From Symbiobacterium sp. (lineage in GTDB: Bacteria > Bacillota > Sulfobacillia > UBA995 > UBA9673), in the NCBI GenBank assembly GCA_020725405.1, contig DYFB01000077.1, positions 1 through 62,211 on the forward strand: a DNA stretch of 62,211 nt, in the 5' to 3' direction. The notes beneath the pieces are model-generated. The model was not told the origin of the DNA and did no database searches. It saw only the letters and a program-made list of their open reading frames with translations. Both the position numbers and the translations under genes were made by a program. This document shows positions 28,000 to 38,542 of the stretch, piece after piece. The first letter of the stretch is position 1, and every line of letters begins with the position of its first letter.

Positions 28000-28902
28000 T
28001 CAGTTCAGCTTCTCAATCCTCGGCCGTATCTGAGCCCTCTCGATGAGGTCGTAGTAGTCCTTCTCGGTCAGCTCGTCGGGCCGTTTGCCCGAGATGGCGA
28101 CGAGGAGGGCCTCGATGACGTTGGTGGCGAACGAGCGCCCGCCGATCTCGGGCGTTGTGGTCACGAGGTAGGAGACGCCCTTCTCCTTGAGCCGGGATAC
28201 GTCCGAGGCCGTCACCGTGTTGGTCAGGATGACCTTGCCGTCCAGGCGCTCGGGGGCGTAGCGGTTGATGAAGTGGAAGTCTCCGGAGAGGATGTCGGCC
28301 CACTCGTAGACATCCCGGAACTTGCGCTTGGGTTTGCTCTGGCTCTCCCCGGTGGGGTAGAGGACGCTGATGGGAAGGTTGACGACTATGGGGGCGATGA
28401 CCGCCGCGAGAGCGTGCAGGGCCCTCACGGACCGAATCTTGATGGGCACTTCGAGGGCGAACATGAGGTCTCCGAAGAGCGGCTTCGCCCCGGCGGCCAT
28501 GAAGGCCTCCACGTGCGAGTAGCGGGCCGTGCCCGCGGTGATGAGGACGTTCCTGCCCCGGACGGGGATGCCGTGGACCGGCTCGAGCTCCAGAATCACC
28601 TTCTTCTCGAGGGTGTCCTTGACCCCGCCTCCGTCGACGATGGGGGTGACCTTAGGTATGGACGCTATCTTGAGGGCGTCCTTGAGCATCCACTTCTTCC
28701 GGCCGGCCCGGATGTAGAAATCTATCCCGCCCATGCCAAAGCAGGCGACCTTACCGTCAAGCTCCCGGAGCAGCTCCTTGGCCTTGTCGATGCTGCCGTC
28801 CGTCCCGACCCGTTCGATGAGGAACTTCTCACCGAGAAACTCCGCCTCGGCCTTGTGGTCCCGGGACGACGCCCCCAGGCTGATGCTCACTACTCGCTTC
28901 AC
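28000..28902 (-). CDS. Conserved protein resembling a family often annotated 'quinate 5-dehydrogenase' (function uncertain)
   Basis: VKRVVSISLGASSRDHKAEAEFLGEKFLIERVGTDGSIDKAKELLRELDGKVACFGMGGIDFYI; GTG start 28902. Confidence 0.6.
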   Translation of the reverse strand: MKRVVSISLGASSRDHKAEAEFLGEKFLIERVGTDGSIDKAKELLRELDGKVACFGMGGIDFYIRAGRKKWMLKDALKIASIPKVTPIVDGGGVKDTLEKKVILELEPVHGIPVRGRNVLITAGTARYSHVEAFMAAGAKPLFGDLMFALEVPIKIRSVRALHALAAVIAPIVVNLPISVLYPTGESQSKPKRKFRDVYEWADILSGDFHFINRYAPERLDGKVILTNTVTASDVSRLKEKGVSYLVTTTPEIGGRSFATNVIEALLVAISGKRPDELTEKDYYDLIERAQIRPRIEKLN

Positions 28903-29006
28903 CGGCGGAACCTCCCCCTGAGCGCGGTCACCTTGACGGTGCCTCCCGGCGGGCGGCCGCCCGGCCGGCGCCCTGGTGAACAACTCTGTGCACACAGGGT
29001 TCCACG

Positions 29007-30350
29007 CTAGACGGAGACCTCCTTCCACCGGCCCCGCCGGAAGCGGGCGATGAGGTAGGCGGCCCGGACAAGCCAGTCCAGGGCCATGGCCAGCCAGGCC
29101 CCGAGGAGCCCCATCCGGAGAACGCTCACGAGCAGGAGGGAGGCGCCGAGCCTCACGACCCAGACCCCGAAGGCGGTGATGTGGAGGACGCTGCGGGTGT
29201 CCCCGGCGCCGCGGAGAGCGCCGCTGAGGACGAAGCCGAGGGCCTCGGGAAGCTGGATGCAGGCGACGACCCGGAGGGCCACCACGCCGAGGGTGATGAC
29301 CGCCGCGTCGCTCGTGTAGAGGCGGAGGAGGGCCGCCGGGAAGAGGAAGAAGACGAGGCCCATGAGGCCCATCACCCACAGGGCGAGACGCGCGCACTCC
29401 CAGCCGCTGCCCTCGGCCCGGTCGGGACGACCCGCCCCGAGGTTCTGGCCGACCAGGGTGGTGGCGGCTACGGAGAGGGCGATGCCGGGCATGTAGGAGA
29501 GGGACTCGATATTGAGGGCCAGGGAGTGGGCGGCGAAGGCCACCGTCCCCAGGGTGGCGACCACGCGAGCGTAGAAGAGCATTCCCAGGCTGTTGACGAC
29601 GCGCTCGAGCGCGGCCGGGACTCCGATGCGGACGATGCGGGTCATCACCCCGGGATCGACGCGGAAGAAGGTCCGGTTCCGCTCCCGGCCGCCGAACCCG
29701 AGGTCGATGACCGTCCGCCCGGACAAGACCATGACCGCCAGCACCAGGGTCCCGAGGGAGCGGGACACGGTGGCGGCGAGCCCCGCCCCGGCCACGCCCA
29801 TGGCCGGCAGGCCGAGGTGACCGTAAATCAGCCCCCAGGCGAGGGCGACGTTGAGAAAGTTCACCCCGGTGTTTATCCACATCGGGGTCCGGGTGTCGCC
29901 GGCTCCGCGCAGGGCGGCCGTGAGCACGGTGAAGACGGCCATAAGGCCGAGTCCGGGCATGAGGTAGCGGAGATAGACCGCCCCCAGCTCGACGACGTCC
30001 GGCTCGGCTCCCATGAAGGCGATGATGGGCCGGGCGAAGGGGATGGTCCCGGCGACGAACACGACGGCCAGGGCCGCGCCGAGAAGGAGCGACTGGTGGG
30101 CGACCCGGCTGGCCCCGGCCGGTTCGCCGGCCCCGGTGAAGCGGGCCACGAGGGCCGTGGTCCCCGCCCCGAGGCCCATGAAGAAACCCATCACGAGCCA
30201 CAGCGGCTGAAAGCTCAGGCCGACGGCGGTGATGGCCGCGGCGCCGAGGTGCCCCACCATGATCATCCCGACGATTTGGGTGACGGTGTGGAGAACATTC
30301 TCCAGGAACACCGGCCAGGCCAGGTGGAAGATGGCCCGCCGGACATCCAT
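29007..30350 (-). CDS. MATE-family efflux transporter
   Basis: PVFLENVLHTVTQIVGMIMVGHLGAAAITAVGLSFQPLW; ~12 TM; may start at ACG 30464. Confidence 0.88.
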   Translation of the reverse strand: MDVRRAIFHLAWPVFLENVLHTVTQIVGMIMVGHLGAAAITAVGLSFQPLWLVMGFFMGLGAGTTALVARFTGAGEPAGASRVAHQSLLLGAALAVVFVAGTIPFARPIIAFMGAEPDVVELGAVYLRYLMPGLGLMAVFTVLTAALRGAGDTRTPMWINTGVNFLNVALAWGLIYGHLGLPAMGVAGAGLAATVSRSLGTLVLAVMVLSGRTVIDLGFGGRERNRTFFRVDPGVMTRIVRIGVPAALERVVNSLGMLFYARVVATLGTVAFAAHSLALNIESLSYMPGIALSVAATTLVGQNLGAGRPDRAEGSGWECARLALWVMGLMGLVFFLFPAALLRLYTSDAAVITLGVVALRVVACIQLPEALGFVLSGALRGAGDTRSVLHITAFGVWVVRLGASLLLVSVLRMGLLGAWLAMALDWLVRAAYLIARFRRGRWKEVSV

Positions 30351-30563
30351 CCTGGCCGTGAGGGCCGCCGCGGCCGGCGACCGGGCCTCCTCGCCCGCGG
30401 GTGGAGGAGAGGGCCCGCCGGCGGGCGGGACGCCCTGGCTCGTGGACGGGATTGGTTGGCTCGTAAGGGAACCTCCTCGCTGGCCCGGCGTCCACGGGCG
30501 GCGGTGAGGCCTGGGCCTGCCCGGTGAGCTGAGTAGTTCGAGGCCGGAGAGGAAGGTTCCTTC

Positions 30564-30619
30564 GGGTCTCGAAAAGCTTACCGGGTCTCGGAAAGCTTGC
30601 CGAGTGTCGAAAAGCTGAC
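30564..30619. repeat. Three 19-bp tandem repeats in the divergent MATE/MBL intergenic region
   Basis: gggtctcgaaaagcttacc / gggtctcggaaagcttgcc / gagtgtcgaaaagctgac. Confidence 0.8.
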
Positions 30620-30805
30620 TCCGCGCCGGCCCGGAAGACCGAGCCGGGGTGGAACTTCGCCGGGCGTCAGGGGGTATTAGGGTAGCGTGGGCCCGGGGAA
30701 GGGGAAGAAGAGCGCCCCGCGGGCGTCCCGCTGGGGGAGCGCCCCGCAAGAAGAGCGCTGCGCCGGAAGAGAATTCCGCAAGAAGATCGTCTGGAGGAGA
30801 TAGCG

Positions 30806-31588
30806 GTGGCAGAGATCGTCAGAGTTGCCGGTCCGGTCTTCGCCGGTCCAAGCGCCGACGGCGGGGTCAACGCCGGCTTTGTCAGGACGAAACTTGGAGC
30901 CCTGGTCATCGACGCCTTTCTGACCCGCGAGGACGGCCGGGACCTCGCCGCGGTGGCCGAGTCCGAGGCCGGCCGCATCACGGCCACGGTCTACACCCAC
31001 GAGCACCTCGACCACGTCCTGGGGAGCACCGATTTCCCCGCCGGCGGGGTCATCGTCAGCTCGGGTACGGCCCGCGGCCTCCGCCGCGACCTGAAGCGCT
31101 ACGGTGAGGAGCTGGAACGGCAGGGGCTTCGGCCCAAGCTTCCGACCCTCATCTTCGACTGCCGAATCACTCTCCCGTGGGACCCGGAAGTCGTCGTCGT
31201 CGAGCTCGGCGGGCACGCCGAAGGCTCGACAGTTGTCCACGTGCCCGGGGAGCGGGTCCTCTTCGCTGGGGACCTCGTCTTCCGCGGACGCCCGCCCTTC
31301 GTCGGCTCGATGGGGCCGGAGAGATGGCTGGCCGCCCTCAGAACGCTCGAAGGCTGGGACGTCGAGACGGTCATCCCGGGGCACGGTGCGACCGGAGGCC
31401 GGAAGGTTCTCACCGAGCAGCGGGTCTGGTTGGAGGACTTCCTCGGCCGGGTGAGTGAGCTGAGATCGGCCGGAACGCCGCTTGAGAAGGCGACGACCAT
31501 CCTGGCCGGTGAGTTCGGCTTCGAGGGTCGCCGCGTTGAGGGGCTGCGCCTCGGGCTCCAGAGCCGCCTCGGGTTCGGCGCCGACTAG
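30806..31588 (+). CDS. MBL-fold metallohydrolase
   Basis: VYTHEHLDHVLGS, VVHVPGERVLFAGDLVF, VIPGHGATGG. Confidence 0.9.
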   Translation: MAEIVRVAGPVFAGPSADGGVNAGFVRTKLGALVIDAFLTREDGRDLAAVAESEAGRITATVYTHEHLDHVLGSTDFPAGGVIVSSGTARGLRRDLKRYGEELERQGLRPKLPTLIFDCRITLPWDPEVVVVELGGHAEGSTVVHVPGERVLFAGDLVFRGRPPFVGSMGPERWLAALRTLEGWDVETVIPGHGATGGRKVLTEQRVWLEDFLGRVSELRSAGTPLEKATTILAGEFGFEGRRVEGLRLGLQSRLGFGAD

Positions 31589-32535
31589 GGGCGACCCCTT
31601 CCCTTACCCTGCTCTCCCGGCTCGAGCAGGCTCTCTTCCAGGACGAAGGACGGACGCGGGCCGCGGGCGAGCGTGAAGTACTCCCGGCTGAGGACGGCGG
31701 CCGCCTCCGGACCCGTCGGCGCTCCCCGCTCGAAGTCGTAGAGCCCGCCGTAGGCCCGCTCGACGTTGTGTCGCTGGGTCCGGTGGGAGAGGAGGGCGGC
31801 CATCTTGGTCTCGAGGGTGGACGAGATGTCTATCGCCGCCTCGGGCTGCCCCGGGCTCACCGGGATCCGGACCGGCGCCGTCGCCGGGAGGCCCTGCTCC
31901 GCGGCAAGGCGTCCCCTCGGGGGGGACGCTCCGCCCTCGGGGCCGGGGCCTGGCCCCTCCTGCCGGGCGGCGGCCGTCCAGTCGTGGGGCCGATAGCGCC
32001 AGACGGCTGACGGGAGAGCCGCGTACCAGAGGCGGGGTTCTCGCCCTCCCGCCTCCCGGTCGGTTCGCCCGAGAACGCGATCGTAGGCCCGGAGGGTCAG
32101 GGCGTGGATGGCCACGTGGTCGGGGTGGCCGTAGATCCCGTCCGGACCGAAGGTGACCACGGCGTCAGGGCGGAAGCGGGCCATGATGCGGCCTATCCGC
32201 GCCACGGCCTCCCCCGCGTCGGCCTCCGCGAGAGCCCTGTCCGGATAACCGAGAAAAACGGGTCCCCGGGCTCCCATGATCCGGCAGGCGGCCCCGAGCT
32301 CGCGGGCCCGGACGCGTCCCAACTCCGACGGGGGACAGACCGGCACGGAGGGTTGGCTTCCCCGCTCGCCCCGTGTGGCCGAGACGACGAGGGCTTCCCC
32401 GCCTCCGGCGACGTGGCGGGCCACGGTGCCGGCGGTGAAGAACGACTCGTCGTCCGGGTGGGCGAAGACGAGGAGGAGGCGGCCGGGGTCCCGGGACCGC
32501 GGCCTAGCTCGGACGTCCCTCGACCGCAGCCTCAC
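31585..32535 (-). CDS. PIG-L/LmbE-family deacetylase
   Basis: [42 protein letters not shown]. Confidence 0.9.
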   Translation of the reverse strand: MRLRSRDVRARPRSRDPGRLLLVFAHPDDESFFTAGTVARHVAGGGEALVVSATRGERGSQPSVPVCPPSELGRVRARELGAACRIMGARGPVFLGYPDRALAEADAGEAVARIGRIMARFRPDAVVTFGPDGIYGHPDHVAIHALTLRAYDRVLGRTDREAGGREPRLWYAALPSAVWRYRPHDWTAAARQEGPGPGPEGGASPPRGRLAAEQGLPATAPVRIPVSPGQPEAAIDISSTLETKMAALLSHRTQRHNVERAYGGLYDFERGAPTGPEAAAVLSREYFTLARGPRPSFVLEESLLEPGEQGKGRGRP

Positions 32536-33806
32536 TCCGACGCCCCGCCGAGCCCCGGATAGAGGGGGAAGGCCCGGCAGAGCTCGGCGACCTTCGCCCT
32601 GGTCCGGGTAGTCACAGTCTCACTCTCGGGGTCCAGGAGCACGTCGGCGATGAGGTTGCCGATGACGGTCATCTCGCGCTCGCCCATACCTCGGGTGGTG
32701 ACGGCCGGCGTGCCGATGCGGATGCCGCTCGCCACCTTCGGCGGCTTGGCGTCGAAGGGGATGGTGTTGAGGTTGACGGTGATGTTCACCCCGGCCAGGA
32801 TGTCCTCGGCCAACGCTCCGGTGAGGCCACGCCCGGCGAGACGGCCGGCGGTGACGTCGATGAGCAGGAGGTGGTTGTCGGTCCCGCCCGAGACAAGACG
32901 CAGGCCGCGCTCGGTCAGGACCGCGGCCAGGCGGGCGGCGTTGAGCTTCACCCGGCGCTGGTACTGGCGGAACTCCTCCGTGGCGGCCTCCCGGAAGGCC
33001 ACGGCTTTGGCGGCGATGACGTGCATGAGAGGGCCGCCCTGGAGGCCGGGGAAGACGGCCTGGTCGATGGCTTTGGCGAACTTGGCCCGGCAGAGGATGG
33101 CCCCGCCCCGCGGCCCTCGGAGGGTCTTGTGGGTCGTGGTGGTGACGAAGTCGGCGTGCGGAACGGGGTTGGGGTGCTCCTTCGCGGCCACGAGACCCGC
33201 GATGTGGGCCATATCGACCATGAACAGGGCCCCGTGAGCCTCGGCGATGTCCCCGAGGCGGGCGAAATCGATGTAGCGGGGGTAGGCGCTCGCCCCGGCG
33301 ACGATGAGCTTCGGTTTGAACCGGCGGGCCAGGGCCTCGACGGCCTCGTAGTCGAGGAGCTCGCTCTGGCGGGCGACCCCGTAGGGGATGAAGTTGAAGT
33401 AGCGGCCGGAGATGTTGAGCGGGTGGCCGTGGGTCAGGTGCCCGCCGTGGGTGAGGTCCATGCCGAGGACGGTGTCCCCGGGATTGAGGACCGCGAGATA
33501 GACGGCCGTGTTGGCCGGAGCCCCGGCATGAGGCTGGACGTTGGCGTGCTCGGCCCCGAAGAGCTGCCTCAGCCGCTCGATGGCCAGCTCCTCGACCACG
33601 TCGACGAACTCGCAGCCGCCGTAGTAACGCCGGCCGGGGAGACCCTCGGCGTACTTGTTGGTCAGCACCGAGCCCTGGGCCTCCAGGACGGCGCGGCTGG
33701 TGAAGTTCTCCGAGGCGATCAGCTCGAGGTTGTCCCGCTGGCGGGCGAGCTCGGACTGGATGGCCCGGTGGATCTCCGGGTCGACCTTAGCCAGCTCGTG
33801 GGTCAA
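32532..33806 (-). CDS. glyA: Serine hydroxymethyltransferase
   Basis: [56 protein letters not shown]. Confidence 0.97.
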   Translation of the reverse strand: MTHELAKVDPEIHRAIQSELARQRDNLELIASENFTSRAVLEAQGSVLTNKYAEGLPGRRYYGGCEFVDVVEELAIERLRQLFGAEHANVQPHAGAPANTAVYLAVLNPGDTVLGMDLTHGGHLTHGHPLNISGRYFNFIPYGVARQSELLDYEAVEALARRFKPKLIVAGASAYPRYIDFARLGDIAEAHGALFMVDMAHIAGLVAAKEHPNPVPHADFVTTTTHKTLRGPRGGAILCRAKFAKAIDQAVFPGLQGGPLMHVIAAKAVAFREAATEEFRQYQRRVKLNAARLAAVLTERGLRLVSGGTDNHLLLIDVTAGRLAGRGLTGALAEDILAGVNITVNLNTIPFDAKPPKVASGIRIGTPAVTTRGMGEREMTVIGNLIADVLLDPESETVTTRTRAKVAELCRAFPLYPGLGGASE

Positions 33807-33820
33807 GAGAGTCTCTCCCT

Positions 33821-35389
33821 TCAGGTATCCTGGTTTGGGCCCCAGCGGTAGACCAGGGCCGCGGGGTCGAGGTCCCGACCGGTGAGCCCGGCCAGCTTCT
33901 CTCGCCAGGTCCGGGACGCTCCGGGTCGCCAGTACTCGGCGACCAGGGTCCTGAAGACCTCTGGGTTGCCGAGGACGGCGCCGTCGAAACGCTCTCTCAG
34001 GGCCCGGTGGGTCGCGGCCGCGATGAGGTCGGCCAGGACGTAGTTCTGCCAGTAGACCGGGTACCCGGCCGGGAAGGGCCCACCGGCCCAGCGGTGGACC
34101 GGGCGCGGCTGGCAGAGGAGGTAGCGGGCCTCGCGGGCGGCGTGGAGGTTGGTCAGGTCCTGCCGAGGGTTCTCGTAGGCCCGGTACTCCCAGGTGACGT
34201 TGGCCGCCAGGGTCCGGTGGCCGGCCATCATCTGCACGCTGTGGGCCCGGGTGACCCGCTGGACGAGGTCATCGTCAAGGCCGAACCCGCGGAGCCACTC
34301 GGGGTCGAAGGTGAACCAGCCCCAGAGCTCGGCCATCCCCTCGCAGAACACGCCGGGCTCGTCCTGCAGGATCTGCGAGTTCTCCCCGGCGTAAACGGCG
34401 TGGAGGCAGTGGCCGTACTCGTGGAAGAGGACGTGATAGTAGTTGTGCCCGTCCTGGGGATTGGTCAGGACGCGGACGTCGGACGGCGGGTCGATGGGGA
34501 CGCAAAGGCCGCCGTAGGGAATGTCGTGGAAAACGATGCGGATGCCGAGCTCCCGCGGGTCGCGTCCGAAGGAGCTGACGAAGTCCTCGAGGACCGGAAC
34601 GATGCGGTCCTTGGGGAAGGGAGCTGTGGGAACGGCTGTCGCCTTCTCGACGAGATAGCCGAGGTCCCACGGCTCGACCGACTCAAGACCGGCGGCTCCG
34701 GCGGCCTCGGCCAGGAAGGCCCGGTAGGGGGCTGCCGAGGCTTCCTCGGTATGGTTGATGATGGAGATGACCTCGGGCCGGCTGAGGGAGGCGAGGCTGA
34801 GAGAGAGGTCGACGTAATCGGCGTACCCGGCCCGGCGGGCCAGGTCGTTCCGGCGCTCGATGAGTTCGACCGTATCGCCGGCCACCTCCATGGAGAGCGG
34901 GGCGATGGACACCCAGGCCTCGCGGCGCAGGGCGCGGTCGGTCTCCTGGCGGAGGATGCGGTTCCGCTCGGAGTGGCTGACCTCGCGCCCGAAGACCACG
35001 GGGCGGAAGGCGACGATGCGGTCCATTATCCGGTTCTGCAGGGTGTAGATCTCCGGGACCGAGTTCACCTGGGCCAGGGCCATCGAATCCCACAGCACCC
35101 GGAGCTTCCGGGCCGTGAGGGGGTCGGGGGCCCGGTCGAGCCAATCCCGCACCAGGGTACGGTAGGAGGGATCGAGGAGAATCTCGGACCGCTCTCTCTC
35201 GAGCTCGTTGAGCTCGGTCCCCGCGCCTCCGGTGTACTTCGCCCACCAGCAGAGAGCGATCCGGACCGAGAGGTCGTGCAGGACGTCCTCGAGGCGCCCC
35301 AGGAACTCGACGAGGGACGCGGCGTGGGTGACCCGGGGGGCTTCGGGCCGCGCAGGCCGCGTTCCCTGCGCGCTTACGTCGGGGTTCGT
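33821..35389 (-). CDS. M3-type metallopeptidase (HEXXH zincin)
   Basis: [17 protein letters not shown]; reading frame continues upstream of track start (35152) as [51 protein letters not shown] to ACG 35389 behind GGAGGT. Confidence 0.75.
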   Translation of the reverse strand, partial: TNPDVSAQGTRPARPEAPRVTHAASLVEFLGRLEDVLHDLSVRIALCWWAKYTGGAGTELNELERERSEILLDPSYRTLVRDWLDRAPDPLTARKLRVLWDSMALAQVNSVPEIYTLQNRIMDRIVAFRPVVFGREVSHSERNRILRQETDRALRREAWVSIAPLSMEVAGDTVELIERRNDLARRAGYADYVDLSLSLASLSRPEVISIINHTEEASAAPYRAFLAEAAGAAGLESVEPWDLGYLVEKATAVPTAPFPKDRIVPVLEDFVSSFGRDPRELGIRIVFHDIPYGGLCVPIDPPSDVRVLTNPQDGHNYYHVLFHEYGHCLHAVYAGENSQILQDEPGVFCEGMAELWGWFTFDPEWLRGFGLDDDLVQRVTRAHSVQMMAGHRTLAANVTWEYRAYENPRQDLTNLHAAREARYLLCQPRPVHRWAGGPFPAGYPVYWQNYVLADLIAAATHRALRERFDGAVLGNPEVFRTLVAEYWRPGASRTWREKLAGLTGRDLDPAALVYRWGPNQDT

Positions 35390-35480
35390 GGTTATCTACC
35401 TCCAGGGGGCCAGCGAGCCGGCGGCTGCTCGGCGCAGCTTCTGCGAGCAGCGCAGAAGCACCCGGTCCGGCGGCCGCGCT

Positions 35481-35726
35481 TCACTCTCCGAGCTCCGACC
35501 TGAGCCAGGTCTTTATCTCGTCCTCGGACGGAAGCCGTCCCTGGCTGTAGAGCTTGCCGTTGATGACCAGACCTGGGGTCGCCATGACGCCGGCGTCGGT
35601 GATCTCCTCGAGGGAGCTTATCTTCCGGACATCGGCCGCCACGTCGAGGGAGGCGAGGGCGTTGAAAACCCTCTGCTCCAGAGTGCTGCACCGGGCGCAG
35701 CCTGGACCGTAGACTCGGATCTCCAC
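35481..35726 (-). CDS. Small thioredoxin-like redox protein
   Basis: MEIRVYGPGCARCSTLEQRVFNAL; MATPGLVINGKLYSQGRLPSEDEIKTWL. Confidence 0.88.
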   Translation of the reverse strand: MEIRVYGPGCARCSTLEQRVFNALASLDVAADVRKISSLEEITDAGVMATPGLVINGKLYSQGRLPSEDEIKTWLRSELGE

Positions 35727-35840
35727 TCTGCCGCCTCCTCCGGGTTCGCCTTACCAGCGACATGGTTTCACGCCCAGCATTGTTCACCACAACCGGCCCT
35801 CAACCCTCTTGCCCTGCCAGGTTTCGGCCGGGGTCCGGTC

Positions 35841-35928
35841 GGCGCCCGCGCCGGGCGTGTCGGGCGCGCCGGACGTGTCGGGCGCTCCGGGTGCGCCGGG
35901 TGCGCCGGGTGCGCCGGGCGCTCCGGGC
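35841..35928. repeat. Degenerate 9-bp GC-rich tandem repeat
   Basis: gcgccgggt / gcgctccgg / gtgtcgggc units downstream of the aminotransferase stop. Confidence 0.8.
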
Positions 35929-35934
35929 AAGGAC

Positions 35935-37143
35935 CTACCCCGCGGCTCCGGCGGCCGCGGCGTACACGGCCTCGGCGGCGGCGAGGGCGGCGCCCGGCTC
36001 GACCCTCCGGCCCTGCCGGTTGAGGGCGGCCTCCAGGGCGGCGAGGACCAGGAGGACGTTCTCCCGCCGTGACGAGTGGCCGAGGAGACCGATGCGCCAG
36101 ATCCTGCCCCGGGTCGGACCGAGTCCTCCCCCTATCTCCACGTTGGCTCGGGCCAGGAGCTCGCGCCGGACTGTGAGGTCATCCACCCCCTCGGGGACCT
36201 TAACCGAGAGGAGCATCGGGATACGGTAGCCCTCCCGGGCGAACGGCTCGAGGCCCATGGCCGCGACTCCAGCCAGGAGGGCCCGGCCGTTCAGGCGGTG
36301 CCGGGCGAAGCGAGCCTCCAGCCCCTCCTCGAGAACGAGGCGGAGGGCCTCGTAGAGGGCGTAGATCATGTTGACCGGGGCGGTGTGGTGGTAGAAGCGC
36401 TCGGCGCCCCAGTAGGAGATGACCATGGGGAGGTCGAGGTACCAGCTCCGGACCTTGGTCTTCCGCCCGAGGAGGACCTCGACGGCCCGGTCCCCGGCTG
36501 TAAGGGGCGCGAGACCCGGCGGGCAGGAGAGGCACTTCTGGGCCCCGCTGTAGACGACGTCGAGCCCCCACTCGTCGACCTTGACCTCTGTCCCGCCGAG
36601 GCTGGTCACGGCGTCGACGATGAAGAGGGCTTCGTGCTCCCGGCAAAGGCGAGCCAGAGGTTCGAGCGGCTGGAGGACGCCGGTCGACGTCTCGGCGTGG
36701 ACCGCGGCCACGGCCCGCACCCCCGGGTTGGCCGCCAGGGCCCGGGCGACGTCGTCGGGGTCCAGGGGCTCCCCCCAAGGGGCCTCGATCCGGACCGGGC
36801 GCCCGCCGGCCCGCTCGACGATGTCGGCCATCCTCTCCCCGAAGAGCCCGTTCACCCCCACGATGACCGTGTCGCCTGGCTCGATGAAGTTCACCAGGGC
36901 GGCCTCCATCCCGGCGCTCCCCGTGCCGGAGACAGCCATGGCCAGGCGGTTCCGGGTCTCGAAGACCCGGCGGAGAAGGGCGGCGGTACCGTTCATCACC
37001 TCGAGGAAGGCCGGGTCGAGGTGCCCGACGCAGGGGAGGGAGAGGGCCCGGAGCACCCGGGGGTGGACGTTGCTCGGTCCCGGACCGAGGAGGGTCCGCT
37101 GGGGCAGGTCGAGTCCGGGGACCGGTTCGCCCGCAGTGGTCAC
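35935..37143 (-). CDS. Class V aminotransferase (alanine/serine-glyoxylate aminotransferase-like)
   Basis: LLGPGPSNVHPRVLRALSLPCVGHLDPAFLEVM; DAVTSLGGTEVKVDEWGLDVVYSGAQKCLSCPPGLAPL. Confidence 0.92.
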   Translation of the reverse strand: MTTAGEPVPGLDLPQRTLLGPGPSNVHPRVLRALSLPCVGHLDPAFLEVMNGTAALLRRVFETRNRLAMAVSGTGSAGMEAALVNFIEPGDTVIVGVNGLFGERMADIVERAGGRPVRIEAPWGEPLDPDDVARALAANPGVRAVAAVHAETSTGVLQPLEPLARLCREHEALFIVDAVTSLGGTEVKVDEWGLDVVYSGAQKCLSCPPGLAPLTAGDRAVEVLLGRKTKVRSWYLDLPMVISYWGAERFYHHTAPVNMIYALYEALRLVLEEGLEARFARHRLNGRALLAGVAAMGLEPFAREGYRIPMLLSVKVPEGVDDLTVRRELLARANVEIGGGLGPTRGRIWRIGLLGHSSRRENVLLVLAALEAALNRQGRRVEPGAALAAAEAVYAAAAGAAG

Positions 37144-37382
37144 GACTGGCTCACCTCACGGGGACGCGGGTTCCCGACCCGGGTCATCACCGGTGGGAGG
37201 GTCGCGTCGTCGGGATGGTCTCTTCGGCCGGGCCGCGGCCGCTTCCTTCTCCGGCTCCCGGTGGCCGGGCCGGGCTGGACCTGGGTCCGAGCCCGCCCCG
37301 TCCGGAGGTTCAGGACCACGCTTTCCCCGCCGGGCCGGTGTTCTCTTCCCTCAGGTACGATGGAGACGAGCGGCCCCCGTGT

Positions 37383-37499
37383 TAGGCTCTAGGCGCTAGG
37401 CTCTAGGCGCTAGGCGCACGGCGCTCGGCGCATGGCGCATGGTGCTCGGCGCTAGGCGCATGGTGCTCGGCGCATGGCGTACGGCGCTCGGCGCATGGC
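37383..37499. repeat. Degenerate short tandem repeat array (GGCGCTAGGCTCTA / GGCGCATGGTGCTC type)
   Basis: taggctctaggcgctaggctctaggcgctaggcgcacggcgctcggcgcatggcgcatggtgctcggcgc... Confidence 0.85.
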
Positions 37500-37527
37500 A
37501 CCCCGCGCGCGTCATCCGGCGAGTCCG

Positions 37528-38421
37528 TCAGCCCCTGGTCTCGGCCCGGGGCATGGGCGTCCCCTCGGCGTCGTAGAGGACGACATCCGCCCGGCCACGC
37601 GGGGCCTCGACCTCGAGCCGATCCCCGGGAAGGATGAGGCTACCGGCCGGGAGTTCGCGCCAGAGGCCGGAGCCGGGGGAGAAGAAGGACCATCCGGTCA
37701 GGCTGACGGCGTGCCCGGAGCGGTTGAGGAGAACGGCCGTCCCGCTCTCGGGATCGAGAGACTCGAGGACCACGTCTCCGGCCCCGACGACCACCAGGGG
37801 CGGCCCGGTTCCGGGGTTGCGGTCGGCCGCGCTCCTGGCCATGACGGCCGCGGCCTCCGGGGAGAGGTCGGGCTGGTAGGTTATCTCCCACTCCTCTCCG
37901 GCCGGTCGGTCGGGAGGAGCGGCCTTAGGGCCGGAAGGCGCGGCCGGAGGGCCGGAGGCGTCCGGACCCGCCCCGGACCCCGGCGTGGCTCCGCCCAGCG
38001 GTCCGGTCCCTGCGGCGGCTGGCGGGCCGGCACCTGCGGCGTCCGGCGGGCCGGCACCTGCGGCGTCCGGCGGCTCGGGGGGCGCTCCGGCTCCCGGCGC
38101 GTCACGAGAAGAGCCTCCCGGCTCGCCTGGAGGAGCCTGAGGACCGGCGGGAACGGGAACCTGTCCGCCGGGCGAAGGCAGGAGGGCGTCGGCCGCGGCC
38201 CCGACCAGGGCCAAGGCCAGGGCGACCGTGGCCAGAAGCAGTCCGGAAGGCTTCCGGGCGGGATCCCGCCGCCGGGCCGGCCGGCCGGCCGGGACCCGTC
38301 GCCGGGCCAGCGTGAGCCAGAGCAGAGCGGCGGCAGTCGCGCCCAGGAGGAGCCACTGACCTGCGGCGGGAGTGTCCTGGAGCGCCGGAACCAGGTCTCG
38401 CGTCGCCGATAGCACTGACAC
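37528..38421 (-). CDS. Membrane-anchored protein with Pro/Ala-rich linker and lamin-tail (LTD)-like C-terminus
   Basis: Two TM segments, AGAGPPDA repeats, VVLESLDPESGTAVLLNRSGHAVSLTGWSFFSPGSG; GTG 38421 behind GGAGG. Confidence 0.65.
   Translation of the reverse strand: MSVLSATRDLVPALQDTPAAGQWLLLGATAAALLWLTLARRRVPAGRPARRRDPARKPSGLLLATVALALALVGAAADALLPSPGGQVPVPAGPQAPPGEPGGSSRDAPGAGAPPEPPDAAGAGPPDAAGAGPPAAAGTGPLGGATPGSGAGPDASGPPAAPSGPKAAPPDRPAGEEWEITYQPDLSPEAAAVMARSAADRNPGTGPPLVVVGAGDVVLESLDPESGTAVLLNRSGHAVSLTGWSFFSPGSGLWRELPAGSLILPGDRLEVEAPRGRADVVLYDAEGTPMPRAETRG
38000..38070. repeat. 24-bp in-frame tandem repeat inside the LTD-like gene
   Basis: ggcgggccggcacctgcggcgtcc twice plus degenerate flanks. 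Confidence 0.75.
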
Positions 38422-38542
38422 GCAGGGACACCTCCGGGTATGTTCCCGGTAGTATCCCCGGCGCGGCCGCGGGTGAACCACCCGTCCCGACCGCCCGTAG
38501 GGCGCCGAACCACTACCGAACACTGACGAGAGAAGGCCTGAC

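Noticed and set aside
28903-30495. N-terminal two-thirds of the 831-aa minus ORF
   Set aside because: Out-of-frame reading of the MATE gene; only the C-terminal 301 codons (28000-28902) look genuine.
35809-36072. Collagen-like (GAP)n 87-aa ORF
   Set aside because: Antisense overlap with aminotransferase 3' end; produced by the 9-bp repeat; no plausible RBS.
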